Shown here piece by piece: positions 25,213-33,854 of a DNA stretch of 64,000 bases; position 1 is the first letter of the stretch; every line of letters starts with the position of its first letter. Position numbers and translations under genes: made by a program. Origin of the DNA: JAPPFW01 sp965231815. GTDB taxonomy: Bacteria; Actinomycetota; Acidimicrobiia; Spongiisociales; Spongiisociaceae. A model generated the notes under the pieces. It did no database searches and was not told the origin of the DNA. It saw only the letters and a program-made list of their open reading frames with translations. The DNA lies in assembly GCA_965231815.1 (NCBI GenBank), contig OZ246890.1, forward strand, positions 2,666,001 to 2,730,000, in the 5' to 3' direction.

Positions 25213-25660
25213 TCGATGGATCGAGTCTAGGTTTCCACGCCTCCGTTTATCAAAGGCGTATGAGTTAGTCAGCCCCTGTGACGAAGACTACAACTGTATA
25301 GCCTTCGCAGCAGGTGATACTGGCCGGTGGTGGTGGCCTGATCCTCCATTCACTGTTGGTAGCTACTGGCCACATACCGTTCCATCAGACATGACTCTCG
25401 AAGCCTTCGTTCAAGCCTTCCGGACCCTTGGCTATGAACCTTGTGGGGACGGAGAGTTACAGGAGGGCCTTGAGAAAGTCGCTCTGTACACTATGAATGG
25501 AGTCCCAACTCATGCAGCGCGTCAAGATGCCAAAGCACACATGTGGCTCAGCAAACTTGGCGCAGCGTACGATATCCGCCATCGATACGTTGAAGATGTG
25601 TGTGGATCATTTTATGGACAGGTGGCCTGTTTCTTGAGTCGGCCGACGGAATCGACATAA
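25196..25660 (+). CDS. DUF7689-like protein, gene 3 of the cassette
   Basis: A 154-residue protein, overlapping gene 2 by 17 bp. Signature segments are NRWIESRFPRLR, YNCIAFAAGDTGRWWWPDP, YWPHTVPSDMTLEAFVQAFRTLGYEPC, LEKVALYTMNGVPTHAARQ and WLSKLGAAYDIRHRYVEDVCGSFYGQV. The NCIA-A-GD--RWWWP box and later H-A-R / SKLG motifs are reminiscent of a Cys/His-dependent NlpC/P60 or transglutaminase-type fold (inference). I associate the family with the recently named DUF7689, function unknown. Ends 15 bp before MITE copy B, which may have travelled with the cassette. Confidence 0.7.
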   Translation: MSVEPNRWIESRFPRLRLSKAYELVSPCDEDYNCIAFAAGDTGRWWWPDPPFTVGSYWPHTVPSDMTLEAFVQAFRTLGYEPCGDGELQEGLEKVALYTMNGVPTHAARQDAKAHMWLSKLGAAYDIRHRYVEDVCGSFYGQVACFLSRPTEST

Positions 25661-25675
25661 CAAACGAGGAAGGCA

Positions 25676-25792
25676 CTAGGAGGGTTCTGAGAAACCCCGC
25701 ACAAAGGGGTTCAGCCGTTAACCCGCAACGCTCTGACCAGGCGCTTTACCAACGACCGAACCCCGAAAGACTCGTTTTCAGGACCCTCCTAG
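25676..25792. repeat. MITE copy B (117 bp)
   Basis: Begins CTAGGAGGGTTCTGA and ends TCAGGACCCTCCTAG. The interior AACCCCGCACAAAGGGGTTC, TAACCCGCAAC, CTCTGACCAGGCG and ACCCCGAAAGACTCG matches copies A and C in order. Same orientation as A. It lies between the convergent DUF7689-like and aminotransferase genes, where its inverted ends could also fold as a two-way transcription stop. Confidence 0.87.
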
Positions 25793-25829
25793 GGGTAACG
25801 AAAGTCCAACGACCCCTGATCCGGCCGGC

Positions 25830-26987
25830 TTAGGCATCTCCCCAAGTCTTAACCGCTTCGACTAGCCGGCCTACCCCCTTGAGGAGAGCTTCGGCGGCGG
25901 TGGCAAGTGAAACACGAACGTAGGCGCCACTGTCGGGTCCGAAGGCCGTACCCGGTACTACCGCCACCCCACGTTCCAGCACCAGCCGACGGCAGAACTC
26001 TACAGCGCTAAGCCCGCTTCCACTGATGTCCACCATCAGATAAAACGCACCTGTAGGTCGTACGTAGGGGATGCTTTCGGTGTTGAGCAGATCGACCACC
26101 AGGTCGCGGCGCTTGTGGTAGGAATCACGCATCTTCGCAACTACCTCCTGCGGCCCGGTGATGGCGGCTATGGCCCCCTTCTGAGCCGGGGCGTTCACGC
26201 AAGAGGTAATCGGCTCCTGTGCCGTGATAACGCTTTCAGCCAACCCCGGCGACCCCACCAGGTAGCCGACCCTCCATCCGGTCATAGCGTAGGTCTTGGA
26301 AAAACTAAAAAAGGTAATCACCCGACCGTCGGGGTCAAGGGGACCGGCTGACGTGGGAGGCTCGTCGAACCATATCTCGTCGTATACCTCATCGGCGAGA
26401 ACCCACAGGTCGTAGGATCGGGCGAGTTCGACTAACTCTTCCAGCACCTGACGGGGAATGGTGGCGCCGGTAGGGTTTCCGGGAGAGTTGATGAGCAAGG
26501 CACTCGTACGGTCGGTGATGTACGGTTCGATATGGGCGGCTCGGGGAATGAAACCGTCCTCTGCGTAGAGTGGAAACAGGGTGGGTCTTACTCCCAGTAG
26601 TTTCATCATCAGGTGGTAGTTCGGCCAGCTCGGATCACCGAGCAGGATCTCCGAACCCGGATCGGCTATCGCCGCAATAGCGCTGTATATGCCTACCACC
26701 GATCCGGGCGTGACCACGATACGATCCGGTGTGGCGTCGATTCCGTTGCGCACCCGTACCTTCTCCGCCAACACCTCTCGCAGTTCCGGGATTCCGGCGT
26801 TTGGCGTGTAGCGGGTAAACCCGTCTAGAGCAGCCCGATGCGCCGCCTCGACAACATGATCCGGTGTGTCGAAGTTCGGCTCTCCGACCTCAAGGTGTAT
26901 GACATCATCGACAGTCCAAGCCAACTCCATGATCTCCCGGATACCGGAGCGGGGCAACGATCGAACGGCTTTCGACAGACTCACCAT
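25830..26987 (-). CDS. PLP-dependent aminotransferase (class I/II)
   Basis: A complete 385-residue fold-type I aminotransferase. Motifs: LEVGEPNFDTPDHVVEAAH, TRYTPNAGIPELREVLAEK, NSPGNPTGATI, DEVYDEIWF and the PLP-lysine box SFSKTYAMTGWRVGYLVG, ending AYVRVSLATA with the substrate carboxylate Arg. It is closely related to the truncated gene at 1-791. The subfamily covers aspartate, aromatic and other 2-oxo acid aminotransferases; specificity is open. It stands in reverse-strand series with the acetamidase and DppF genes. Confidence 0.9.
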   Translation of the reverse strand: MVSLSKAVRSLPRSGIREIMELAWTVDDVIHLEVGEPNFDTPDHVVEAAHRAALDGFTRYTPNAGIPELREVLAEKVRVRNGIDATPDRIVVTPGSVVGIYSAIAAIADPGSEILLGDPSWPNYHLMMKLLGVRPTLFPLYAEDGFIPRAAHIEPYITDRTSALLINSPGNPTGATIPRQVLEELVELARSYDLWVLADEVYDEIWFDEPPTSAGPLDPDGRVITFFSFSKTYAMTGWRVGYLVGSPGLAESVITAQEPITSCVNAPAQKGAIAAITGPQEVVAKMRDSYHKRRDLVVDLLNTESIPYVRPTGAFYLMVDISGSGLSAVEFCRRLVLERGVAVVPGTAFGPDSGAYVRVSLATAAEALLKGVGRLVEAVKTWGDA

Positions 26988-27091
26988 GTGCGCTCCTCCT
27001 CGAAGAGGGTATCAAGCAACCCACCTACGGCCCGCCGGCCGGTGACATGATCCCCGGTCTGCGGGTTGCGGGCCAAAGCAATTGTCATTGA

Positions 27092-28018
27092 TCAGCACCC
27101 TCCTATATAGCATCGTTCCACCCTGGCCAGGACCGAGTACACCGGGGGTACGACCTGGCCTACCCGCACGGTTCCCACCGCTCCGAGCAGGCGGTAAGCC
27201 TCGGGTAGGCTGAATCTACCTGTATGCCGCAGGCGGTTGGCAAGATCGAGGTAGGCGGCTTGCACCAGATCTTCGAGATGGCCGGGTCCCGGCGCCACGC
27301 TACCCCATGCACTCACCGTATTCACTTGGGGCAGTCCCCAGTAACCGGTCTCCTCCGGAGTCGAGCGGGTTATGGACAACCGTACATCCGCCTGGCATTC
27401 GATGGCTGAACGATGGATCTCCGCATCGCCTTGGGCCAGATGAGCGTCACCCAGCGAAACCAGGCCTCCATCCACCGATGCCATTAGCACCACCGTTGCT
27501 CCGGCGGAAACATCCGGCAGGTCAACGTTACCGAGTATCTCCCTTCCCTGCAGGAAGGACAGCACCCTAGGACCTGCCGGCGCCACCCCGATGGTCCCGA
27601 CAAACGGTCGGCAAGGAACCATGACCGGCCCTTTCTCGGTGGGAATAGCCACTCGATCGCCTTTCCGATGACAGATGACCGTCTCAGCTGTGAACGACGG
27701 ATGGAGAGTAGGGGTGGTATTCATGTAGCCGAATCCGGTTACCGGAGCGCCTTCGACGTGTTCTATATGGATCTCCACGCAATCACCGGCTTGAACACCC
27801 TTGACGGCTATCGGGCCGGTAACCGGATTGGCGCCACCGGCCCGCTCTACCACGTCGTCCAGGGTCTGATAGATCACTTCCGGACCGGTGATGGTGCCGC
27901 TATGTGCATCCTGGGTTTCGACGATGATCGGCTCACCGGGCGAGACCTTGATGGCCGGCTCCAGTTCGGCATCGAAGTAGAAGCTGGTCTTTTCCCGGGT
28001 TAGTCGCCTGATGTTCGT
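27092..28018 (-). CDS. acetamidase/formamidase family protein with apparent ACG start
   Basis: FmdA/AmdA-type amidase (about 308 residues) releasing ammonia from short amides. Motifs: LTREKTSFYFDAELEPAI, ETQDAHSGTITGPEVIYQ, NPVTGPIAVKGVQAGDCVEIHI, HRKGDRV, GTIGVAPAG, VDGGLVSLGDAHLAQGD. Homology extends upstream of the first ordinary start codon (GTG 27877) to the sequence N-I-R-R-L-T, and the only codon where the family Met should be is ACG at 28018. GAGGAAGG sits just upstream (GAGG 7 nt away). Either a rare ACG start or an ATG-to-ACG mutation; otherwise the protein would lack 47 N-terminal residues. Confidence 0.8.
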   Translation of the reverse strand, partial: TNIRRLTREKTSFYFDAELEPAIKVSPGEPIIVETQDAHSGTITGPEVIYQTLDDVVERAGGANPVTGPIAVKGVQAGDCVEIHIEHVEGAPVTGFGYMNTTPTLHPSFTAETVICHRKGDRVAIPTEKGPVMVPCRPFVGTIGVAPAGPRVLSFLQGREILGNVDLPDVSAGATVVLMASVDGGLVSLGDAHLAQGDAEIHRSAIECQADVRLSITRSTPEETGYWGLPQVNTVSAWGSVAPGPGHLEDLVQAAYLDLANRLRHTGRFSLPEAYRLLGAVGTVRVGQVVPPVYSVLARVERCYIGGC

Positions 28019-28089
28019 GTTCCTTCCTCGGCGGGGAACTTGCCCGCTACCGGCTCCGACCGCTCATGGATCGGATTCCCTCGTCCTTC

Positions 28090-29118
28090 CTAAATGACGC
28101 TCTTCACTTCGGGGAAGTGGCAAGCCACCCTATGACCAGGTGCTTGTTCCTGAAGGGTCGGCTCCTCAACCCGGCAGATATACTTCTCCTTGCCGATCGG
28201 ACACCTGGTATGGAAGCGGCAGCCGGACGGGGGATTCAGAGGACTGGGCACATCTCCTTCCAGGAGTATTCGCGACCTCTGACGCTGGATCCGGGGATTA
28301 GGAGTCGGTACCGCCGAGAGCAGCGCATGGGTGTAGGGGTGCATCGGCGCGGCGAACAACCGATCTGTGCTGGTTTGTTCGACGATCTTTCCTAGGTACA
28401 TAACCGCCGTGTCGTCACATATATGGCGGACCACCGCTAAGTCGTGGGCGATGAACAGGTAGGTAAGGCCGAGCCGATCTTGAAGTTCTTCCAAAAGGTT
28501 AAGCACCTGGGCCTGGATGGAAACGTCAAGCGCCGATACCGGTTCATCCAGAATCAGGAAGCTCGGGTTGAGCGCCAAGGCTCGAGCCACACCGATCCGC
28601 TGCCGCTGCCCACCGGAGAACTCATGTGGATAACGGTCGGCAATGTTGGGATTCATACCCACCAGAGAGAGCAGTTCTCCTACCCGTTTAGCTCGGTCGC
28701 TTCGGGACATGTCGCTGTGAACCTGCAGCAACTCGGCGATGGCCGCTCCGACCGACATGCGCGGGTTGAGGGAAGCGAACGGATCCTGGAAGACGATCTG
28801 CATATGGCGACGGAGTTCGCGCAGTTGGCGGCGGTCGGAGGCAATCACATCGATCATCTCGCTGCCGCCGCCTTCCAACGGACGACGTAGGACCACCTCA
28901 CCCGAAGTCGGTTCTATAAGGCGAAGGATGCTTCGTGCGGTAGTGGACTTGCCGCATCCCGACTCGCCTACCAATCCCATGGTGGTACCGGAGCGGATGT
29001 CGAAGGAAACACCCGCCACGGCTGAGACCTCCCCCTTCTCTCCGCCTAGGAAGCCACCACCCACAGAAAAAGTCTTGACGAGATCACGGACCGATAGAGC
29101 CGTGTTGGAATCATTCAT
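28090..29118 (-). CDS. ABC transporter ATP-binding protein, DppF type
   Basis: A 342-residue peptide-importer ATPase. Walker A GESGCGKST, Q-loop IVFQDPFASLNPRMSVG, signature FSGGQRQRIGVARAL, Walker B FLILDEPVSALDVS, H-loop YLFIAHDLAVVRHI, and the Opp/Dpp C-terminal PPSGCRFHTRCPIGKEKY. F-type ATPases heterodimerise with D-type ones. No permease is adjacent, whereas system 1 has a D but no F, so this is its probable partner, separated by ~5.8 kb including the three-gene cassette and MITE B. Upstream gap 29119-29304 is shared with the divergent PPOX gene. Confidence 0.92.
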   Translation of the reverse strand: MNDSNTALSVRDLVKTFSVGGGFLGGEKGEVSAVAGVSFDIRSGTTMGLVGESGCGKSTTARSILRLIEPTSGEVVLRRPLEGGGSEMIDVIASDRRQLRELRRHMQIVFQDPFASLNPRMSVGAAIAELLQVHSDMSRSDRAKRVGELLSLVGMNPNIADRYPHEFSGGQRQRIGVARALALNPSFLILDEPVSALDVSIQAQVLNLLEELQDRLGLTYLFIAHDLAVVRHICDDTAVMYLGKIVEQTSTDRLFAAPMHPYTHALLSAVPTPNPRIQRQRSRILLEGDVPSPLNPPSGCRFHTRCPIGKEKYICRVEEPTLQEQAPGHRVACHFPEVKSVI

Positions 29119-29304
29119 TGGCGTAGCCTACGGGTTGTTCGGACGATGCGGACACCATTCTACGCGTGCGTGAACATGGTTCCGGCCTAAACCATCCCAT
29201 GGTGCGGACCGATACCGTCCACTGAGGTCTGAATGGATAGTATGGGTTGATACGCGTCGGCACAATGGCGCTGCAATCGACCAACGAGCAGAAAGGCATA
29301 TCGG

Positions 29305-29844
29305 ATGGCCGAAGATTTCCGCGGCAAACTCGGCGGATTGGACGAGATAGAACTCAAGCAATTCCTGGACGGTGACTATCTGGCCAGAGTTGCCTGCCTC
29401 ACCCCGGACGGCGCTCCCTATGTCATACCCCTCTGGTACCAATGGGACGGGTCAGCCATGTGGTTGGTGGGCCGCCAACGAGCTATCTGGTGCGAGTACA
29501 TGAAGAACGATCCGCGTGTTTCTCTGGTGGTGGACGCCCCGCACAGCGAGCCGGATGAGTCTGGTAGAAGCATGGAGATACCCAAGGTCATCATTCAAGG
29601 CAACGCCGAGATAGTCGAGGAACCGAACGTCGGCGGGATGTGGGTTGACGTAGCCGAAGACATGTCCTACCGCTATCTGGGCCCGAACGGTCCTGAATAC
29701 CTCACCGGCACCATCAACCAGCCTCGCTGGCTGATAAAGGTCGTACCGACCGAAATAAAGACCTGGCAAGGCGTCGGATGGGCTCGCCGTTACTGGGTGG
29801 AAGGCACAGGCGGCGCCACCTATGCGGAAGCCCACGGCGAGTGA
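29305..29844 (+). CDS. PPOX-class flavin/F420-binding protein
   Basis: A 179-residue split-barrel protein. GGLDEIELKQFLDGDYLARVACLTPDGAPYVIPLWYQWDG is the conserved N-terminal strand region, followed by VGRQRAIWCEYMKNDPRVSLVVD and the ending TEIKTWQGVGWARRYW. Paralogous to 788-1360. Such proteins bind FMN, F420 or haem; the small size suits a homodimer. The start ATG has GAAAGG upstream. It is monocistronic by position. Confidence 0.8.
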   Translation: MAEDFRGKLGGLDEIELKQFLDGDYLARVACLTPDGAPYVIPLWYQWDGSAMWLVGRQRAIWCEYMKNDPRVSLVVDAPHSEPDESGRSMEIPKVIIQGNAEIVEEPNVGGMWVDVAEDMSYRYLGPNGPEYLTGTINQPRWLIKVVPTEIKTWQGVGWARRYWVEGTGGATYAEAHGE

Positions 29845-30634
29845 ACCGTCCGCTTCTTTTTCGGTAGGACACATCAGGGAGGCTTCCGGCTGCACACCAT
29901 GATCGCCGGCGGCTTGCCGGGAATCGAGAACAGCGATCAAGGGGTTTGCTGAGGTCGCCACTTTAGGAGCGTGCGGGTTCTTCTTTGGCCGGAGCCGACG
30001 CCCAGAGAACGGACAGACCGGATGCGGTGGCCCAAAGGGTGGGGACGCAACCCCCAGAAGTCTCGGGAATGCGACGCGCCGTGATCGGATTCCGCCCGTC
30101 CTGTCGGCGCGGAACGGCGGGCGGTCTCGGCTGCGGCGGGACTTGATCGGTGTCGAGTCCGCCGGCCACAGGCTATCGTGGAACGAAAGAGAGACCCGCT
30201 GAGGGTGGTTGAATGACTTGTTGCATGATCAGGATACTGCCTCGCAGCCGCTTGTTATAGGCCGCCCGGGGCAAACTCGGGATGCGGGATCAACAGATCA
30301 TCTACGGTCACGTAGAAATGCCGTGGCAAGGGTTTCCAGGTTCGGCGCCATTCCAGGTCCTTTCAGGATCGGGGAAAATACATCCCCCGGGCTCTGGATA
30401 CGCCCACAACCCCGAAACGGTGGGTTTGCACTCCACACCCTTTGGAATAGCTCATCTGGTGGATTTCCACCCTCGCTTCCAGATCCTCTAATCCTCACTC
30501 ATTTCCGGAGAGCCGGTTATCTTGAGCCGAGTTCATGGGCGGCCGAGGCCGCCTTTGCTTGATGCGCATGAGGGGGTTTTCCGGCACAGCATCGGCACCG
30601 AGTTGTCCTGCGACTGTTACGGTGCTGCTTCGCT
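29845..30634. other. ~790 bp without a convincing gene
   Basis: No reading frame here gives a recognisable protein. Overlapping candidates of 66-117 codons (for example 30209-30562 on the + strand) have irregular composition and no good ribosome-binding site. No repeat copy, IS end or tRNA-like structure was seen. The stretch may be decayed sequence downstream of the frameshifted LRR protease. Confidence 0.5.
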
Positions 30635-32402
30635 TCACCACCAAGGCGGTTCCGGTTTCCTTATGGCCACTGTGTAGCCCGCGTCCGCGAGCGCAGCGAC
30701 CGAGACGGGCCCGAACAGGTCGTCCCTACCTATCCCGTACAGAGTGTCGGAGACGCTAACGCTCCAGTCCCAGTGAATTCGGTCATCACGGATCGGCACT
30801 CCGGGCAGTCCCGGGTCTCCGCCGTACTCTCGGAACGCCTCTACAGCTTGAGGACCGATGAAGTATGCCCCGTCGTCGGATACCAGCCCCGTCGTCGGAC
30901 CCCATTGGACCAGCCCGAGAATATGACCGATCTCATGCGTTACAACGTAGTAATCGTTAGCCGCAGAGTGTGTCGTCAACCTAATAGCCCCGCCACCGGG
31001 ATCGAGTACGACTTGCGTCCCCGGACTCCGGAAACACGGTAAGGCATATGCCAATCCTGCTGGACCGCCCAGATCGGTGCCAGCGTGGATCAGCAGTTCA
31101 TCGGCGATGGCCTTGACCTTGCCGTCGAAGTGCGAACAGTCATCCCTCCGGTCGGGCCAGTCCGTGCCGTCGAGCACGCGAGACCACCAATCCGCGCTAG
31201 TCATCAGGGTCTCCGCATAGGTAAGCGGGGCCGGCCGTTCCATGACAATGTCGATACCGAATGTTCCGACGGCTGGACGTACTACAACCTCGACCATCGC
31301 CGGGTCTCCCCCACCGGAAGGAACCAACTCCACCTGCGCAGTCCCGATACCGCGGGGAGCCAGCTCGAGCCATCCGTCGGCGACGGACGCCGCCACAACG
31401 GATGGGCGGGAAACAGACATCCCCGCCGGCTTACGAAGATCGTGCGGTAACGCGATCGACACCCCGTTGCTGTCCTCCCGGATCAGCGCACTCTGCAACA
31501 ACCGGCTGTCGGATTCGCACTCGTACGCGGGTATTCGTAGCTCAATCGCCCCTTGCTTCTGCTTCTCGGGAATACAGATTCCTCTACCCACCGTGAAATC
31601 GTATAGACTAAAACTCACCAGACCAATGACCTCATCCGGGATTGTACCTGTCATAGCAGGGTTGCCATGGAGTCTCAGGGTTCTCAGGTTGGCGAGTTGT
31701 CCCAACTCCGGCGGAATCGAACCCCCCAAACTGTTCCACGAGAGCATCAGCCTATCTAGGTTGGCGAGGTTGCCGAGTTCAGACGGAATCGAACCTGTAA
31801 GCGAGTTGTTATAAAGATACAGTTCTTTCAATTGGGTGAGGCTGCCGAGTTCAGACGGAATCGAACCCGACAAACTGTACCCCCCGAGGTACAGACCGTC
31901 CACCCGGCCTCTGTGGTCGGTGGAAACCCCTTCCCAGGCTGAAAGCGGCTCGTCGGTAAGCCAGTTCTTGTTTTTTTTTAGACCAGTTCGGCCCATCAGT
32001 CGCGTTGAAGAGCGCGACCAACGCCGCTCTATCCGTCTCGGAGGAACCGACGCCGGGAGACACGGAAACCGAACCAGGCTCTGCGGTCCCGTCGCTGATC
32101 TCCTTGAGCAGCACCATCATGTCACCACGCGTAAAATCCCCGGACTGGTCCGCCTTCAAAACGGTGTCGTAGAACCGTTCCATGAATATCACGGCATGCC
32201 GCTTCGACAACGGATCATCCACCCCGAAAGTCCCATCCGCTTTCCCATGCGTCAAACCAACCCCCGCAGCCCACTCAACAGCCTCAAACGCCGAGTGATC
32301 AGGCGGCACATCCGCGAACCGTCCCGACTGCGCCACCACCGCCGACACCGACACCACAACCACCACAGCAGCCGCCACCCCTACCCTATACCTCAATCTC
32401 AA
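30635..32402 (-). pseudogene. SLH-LRR zinc metalloprotease, interrupted by a frameshift in an A9 run
   Basis: A secreted multidomain protein (~589 residues once the frame is restored). TTG 32402 with GGAGGG upstream begins a signal peptide (VGVAAAVVVVVSVSAVVAQ). An SLH repeat follows (RFADVPPDHSAFEAVEWAAGVGLTHG ... DPLSKRHAVIFMERF), then ETDRAALVALFNATDGPNW entering a leucine-rich repeat region (LYLGGYSLSGSIPSELG and further copies), and finally a protease domain with YYVVTHEIGHILGLVQWG (HExxHxxG) and VSVAALADAGYTV, leishmanolysin/metzincin-like. Within bases 31971-31979 a run of nine T on the + strand shifts the frame; eight would join NWS to KKNKNWLTDEP. Slippage at the run could still yield some full protein. 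Confidence 0.8.
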
Positions 32403-32662
32403 AGCTACTTCCCTCCCTACTAGGTCGCCGACGACAGCCCAACCGCCCCGGGCGAAGCCCACCGGTCGGTACACGTCCGTTACAGCAGTAACCCGCCACC
32501 CGCCTGCCCGCCACGCTACGTGGCACCCACCCTACACGGTGCTGAAGGGGCTGGTGGGGGTTCGGTGATGGTGGCTTTGTCCCAGGTGCGGGTTGAACCG
32601 TACCGGGTTTGTAGGGGGCTGCGTCGGGTGGTGAGTGTGATTCGACGGTTGTTGGCGCTGAG

Positions 32663-32924
32663 TTGGTGGCGGCGGATGCGGTGGAGATCGTCCGCACGTC
32701 GGGGAAGCCGATCCGGCAGGTCGCCGACGAGTTGCGGTTTCTATGACTCGACGTTGGGGAACTGGGTACGCGAGGAGGAGATCAACCGGGGTGAGCGGGA
32801 AGGCCTGACCAGCGATGAGCGGGAACGGCTCCGCGAACTCGAGCGGGAGAACGCCCGACTGCGGATGGAGCGTGAACTCTTAAAACGAGCTGTGGCCTTC
32901 TGGGTGAGGGAGTCGAACGAGTGA
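32663..32924 (+). pseudogene. IS3-family orfA, frameshifted
   Basis: Encodes the helix-turn-helix/leucine-zipper protein of an IS3 element in two frames: LVAADAVEIVRTSGKPIRQVADELRF up to about base 32740, then FYDSTLGNWVREEEINRG and the zipper ERLRELERENARLRMERELLKRAVAFW to 32924. The normal N-terminal HTH (about 15-20 residues) is not recognisable. One indel near 32740 separates the halves. Confidence 0.75.
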
Positions 32925-33807
32925 CGCTGTATCGCTTTGTCGATGCCCAGAGGGCCGAAGGGTTCCCGGTGAGGCTGATCTGTTCAGTCGTGGGGGTTTC
33001 CCCCTCGGCTTACTACGCCCACAAGCAGCGACCCAAGGCTGGTCCTGCCCAGCTGGCCGAGGCCGCCCTAGTTAGCGGCCGAGATCCGGGGAATCTGGGC
33101 TGAGTCTGGTGGAACATACGGTTCCCGCGGGTGTGCGACGAGCTACGCCGCCGTGGCCGGTTGGTGAACCACAAGCGGGTAGAACGGTTGATGAAACGCC
33201 AACGATATGGCAGGTTTCGTACCCCGTAAGCGACGTGTCACCACCACAGCCGACACCGCTCATCGGTTCCCTGACCTGCTGGAGGGCGACTTCGGAGCTT
33301 CGGCACCAGACGTCGCCTGGGTGGGGATATCAGCTACATCCGAACCCGCCAAGGGTTCCTCTACCTGGCGTTCGTCCTGGACCTGGCGTCCCGTCGCGTG
33401 GTCGGTGTGTATCAATGGCGCCACACCTCAAAGCATCACTCGCGACCGACGCGTTGCGGGAAGCGATCGCAACCCGAGGCGGCCAAGCGCAGGGTGTGGT
33501 GTTCCACACCGACCGCGGCAGCCAATACACGTCTGGGTCTACCGCTCGGCTGTGTCGGGATTACGGCATCCGCCAATCAGTAGGACGGACCGGGGTGTGT
33601 TGGGACAACGCCGCCGCATAGTCGTTCCTCGGCACCCTAAAGAAAGAACTCGTCAACCGGGCCGACTACCACAACCGAGACCAGGCCCGCCTGTCAATCC
33701 GCTGGTGGATCGAAGCCTGGTACAACCCCCGTCGGCTTCACTCCACCATCGGGCAACAGCCACCAAACGAATGGGAGGACAACTACTATCATCACACAGC
33801 CGCATAA
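32921..33807 (+). pseudogene. IS3-family orfB (DDE integrase), frameshifted and stopped
   Basis: Starts TLYRFVDAQRAEGFPVRLICSVVGVSPSAYYAHKQR, then loses frame near 33080 and again near 33240-33420. The DDE core is spread over frames: LYLAFVLDLASRRVVGV (first-Asp neighbourhood), VVFHTDRGSQYTSGSTARLC (second Asp), and TGVCWDNAAA followed by TAG and SFLGTLKKELVNR. In the family the residue at that TAG is the catalytic Glu (A-E-S-F), so the amber codon replaces it. The tail WWIEAWYNPRRLHSTIGQQPP ends at 33807. Inactive. Confidence 0.82.
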
Positions 33808-33854
33808 ACCGAGTGTCCAACTCACGGGGGGAACTCCAGCCGCGGTCGCTCCTG

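Larger units (their letters stand above)
32620..33830 (+). mobile_element. IS3-family element, degenerate
   Basis: Contains remnants of orfA and orfB of an IS3-group element, with orfB overlapping the end of orfA by 4 bp (GTGA) as in functional members. The right end is probably near the CGAGTGTCCAACTCACGGGG sequence at 33810-33830, which resembles IS3-type termini; no matching left end was found, so the left border is approximate. It lies directly upstream of the LRR protease gene, divergently. Confidence 0.65.

Noticed and set aside
30209..30562. 117-codon forward frame in the 790-bp gap
   Set aside because: No recognisable family, no good ribosome-binding site, and a competing reverse frame of similar quality over the same bases.
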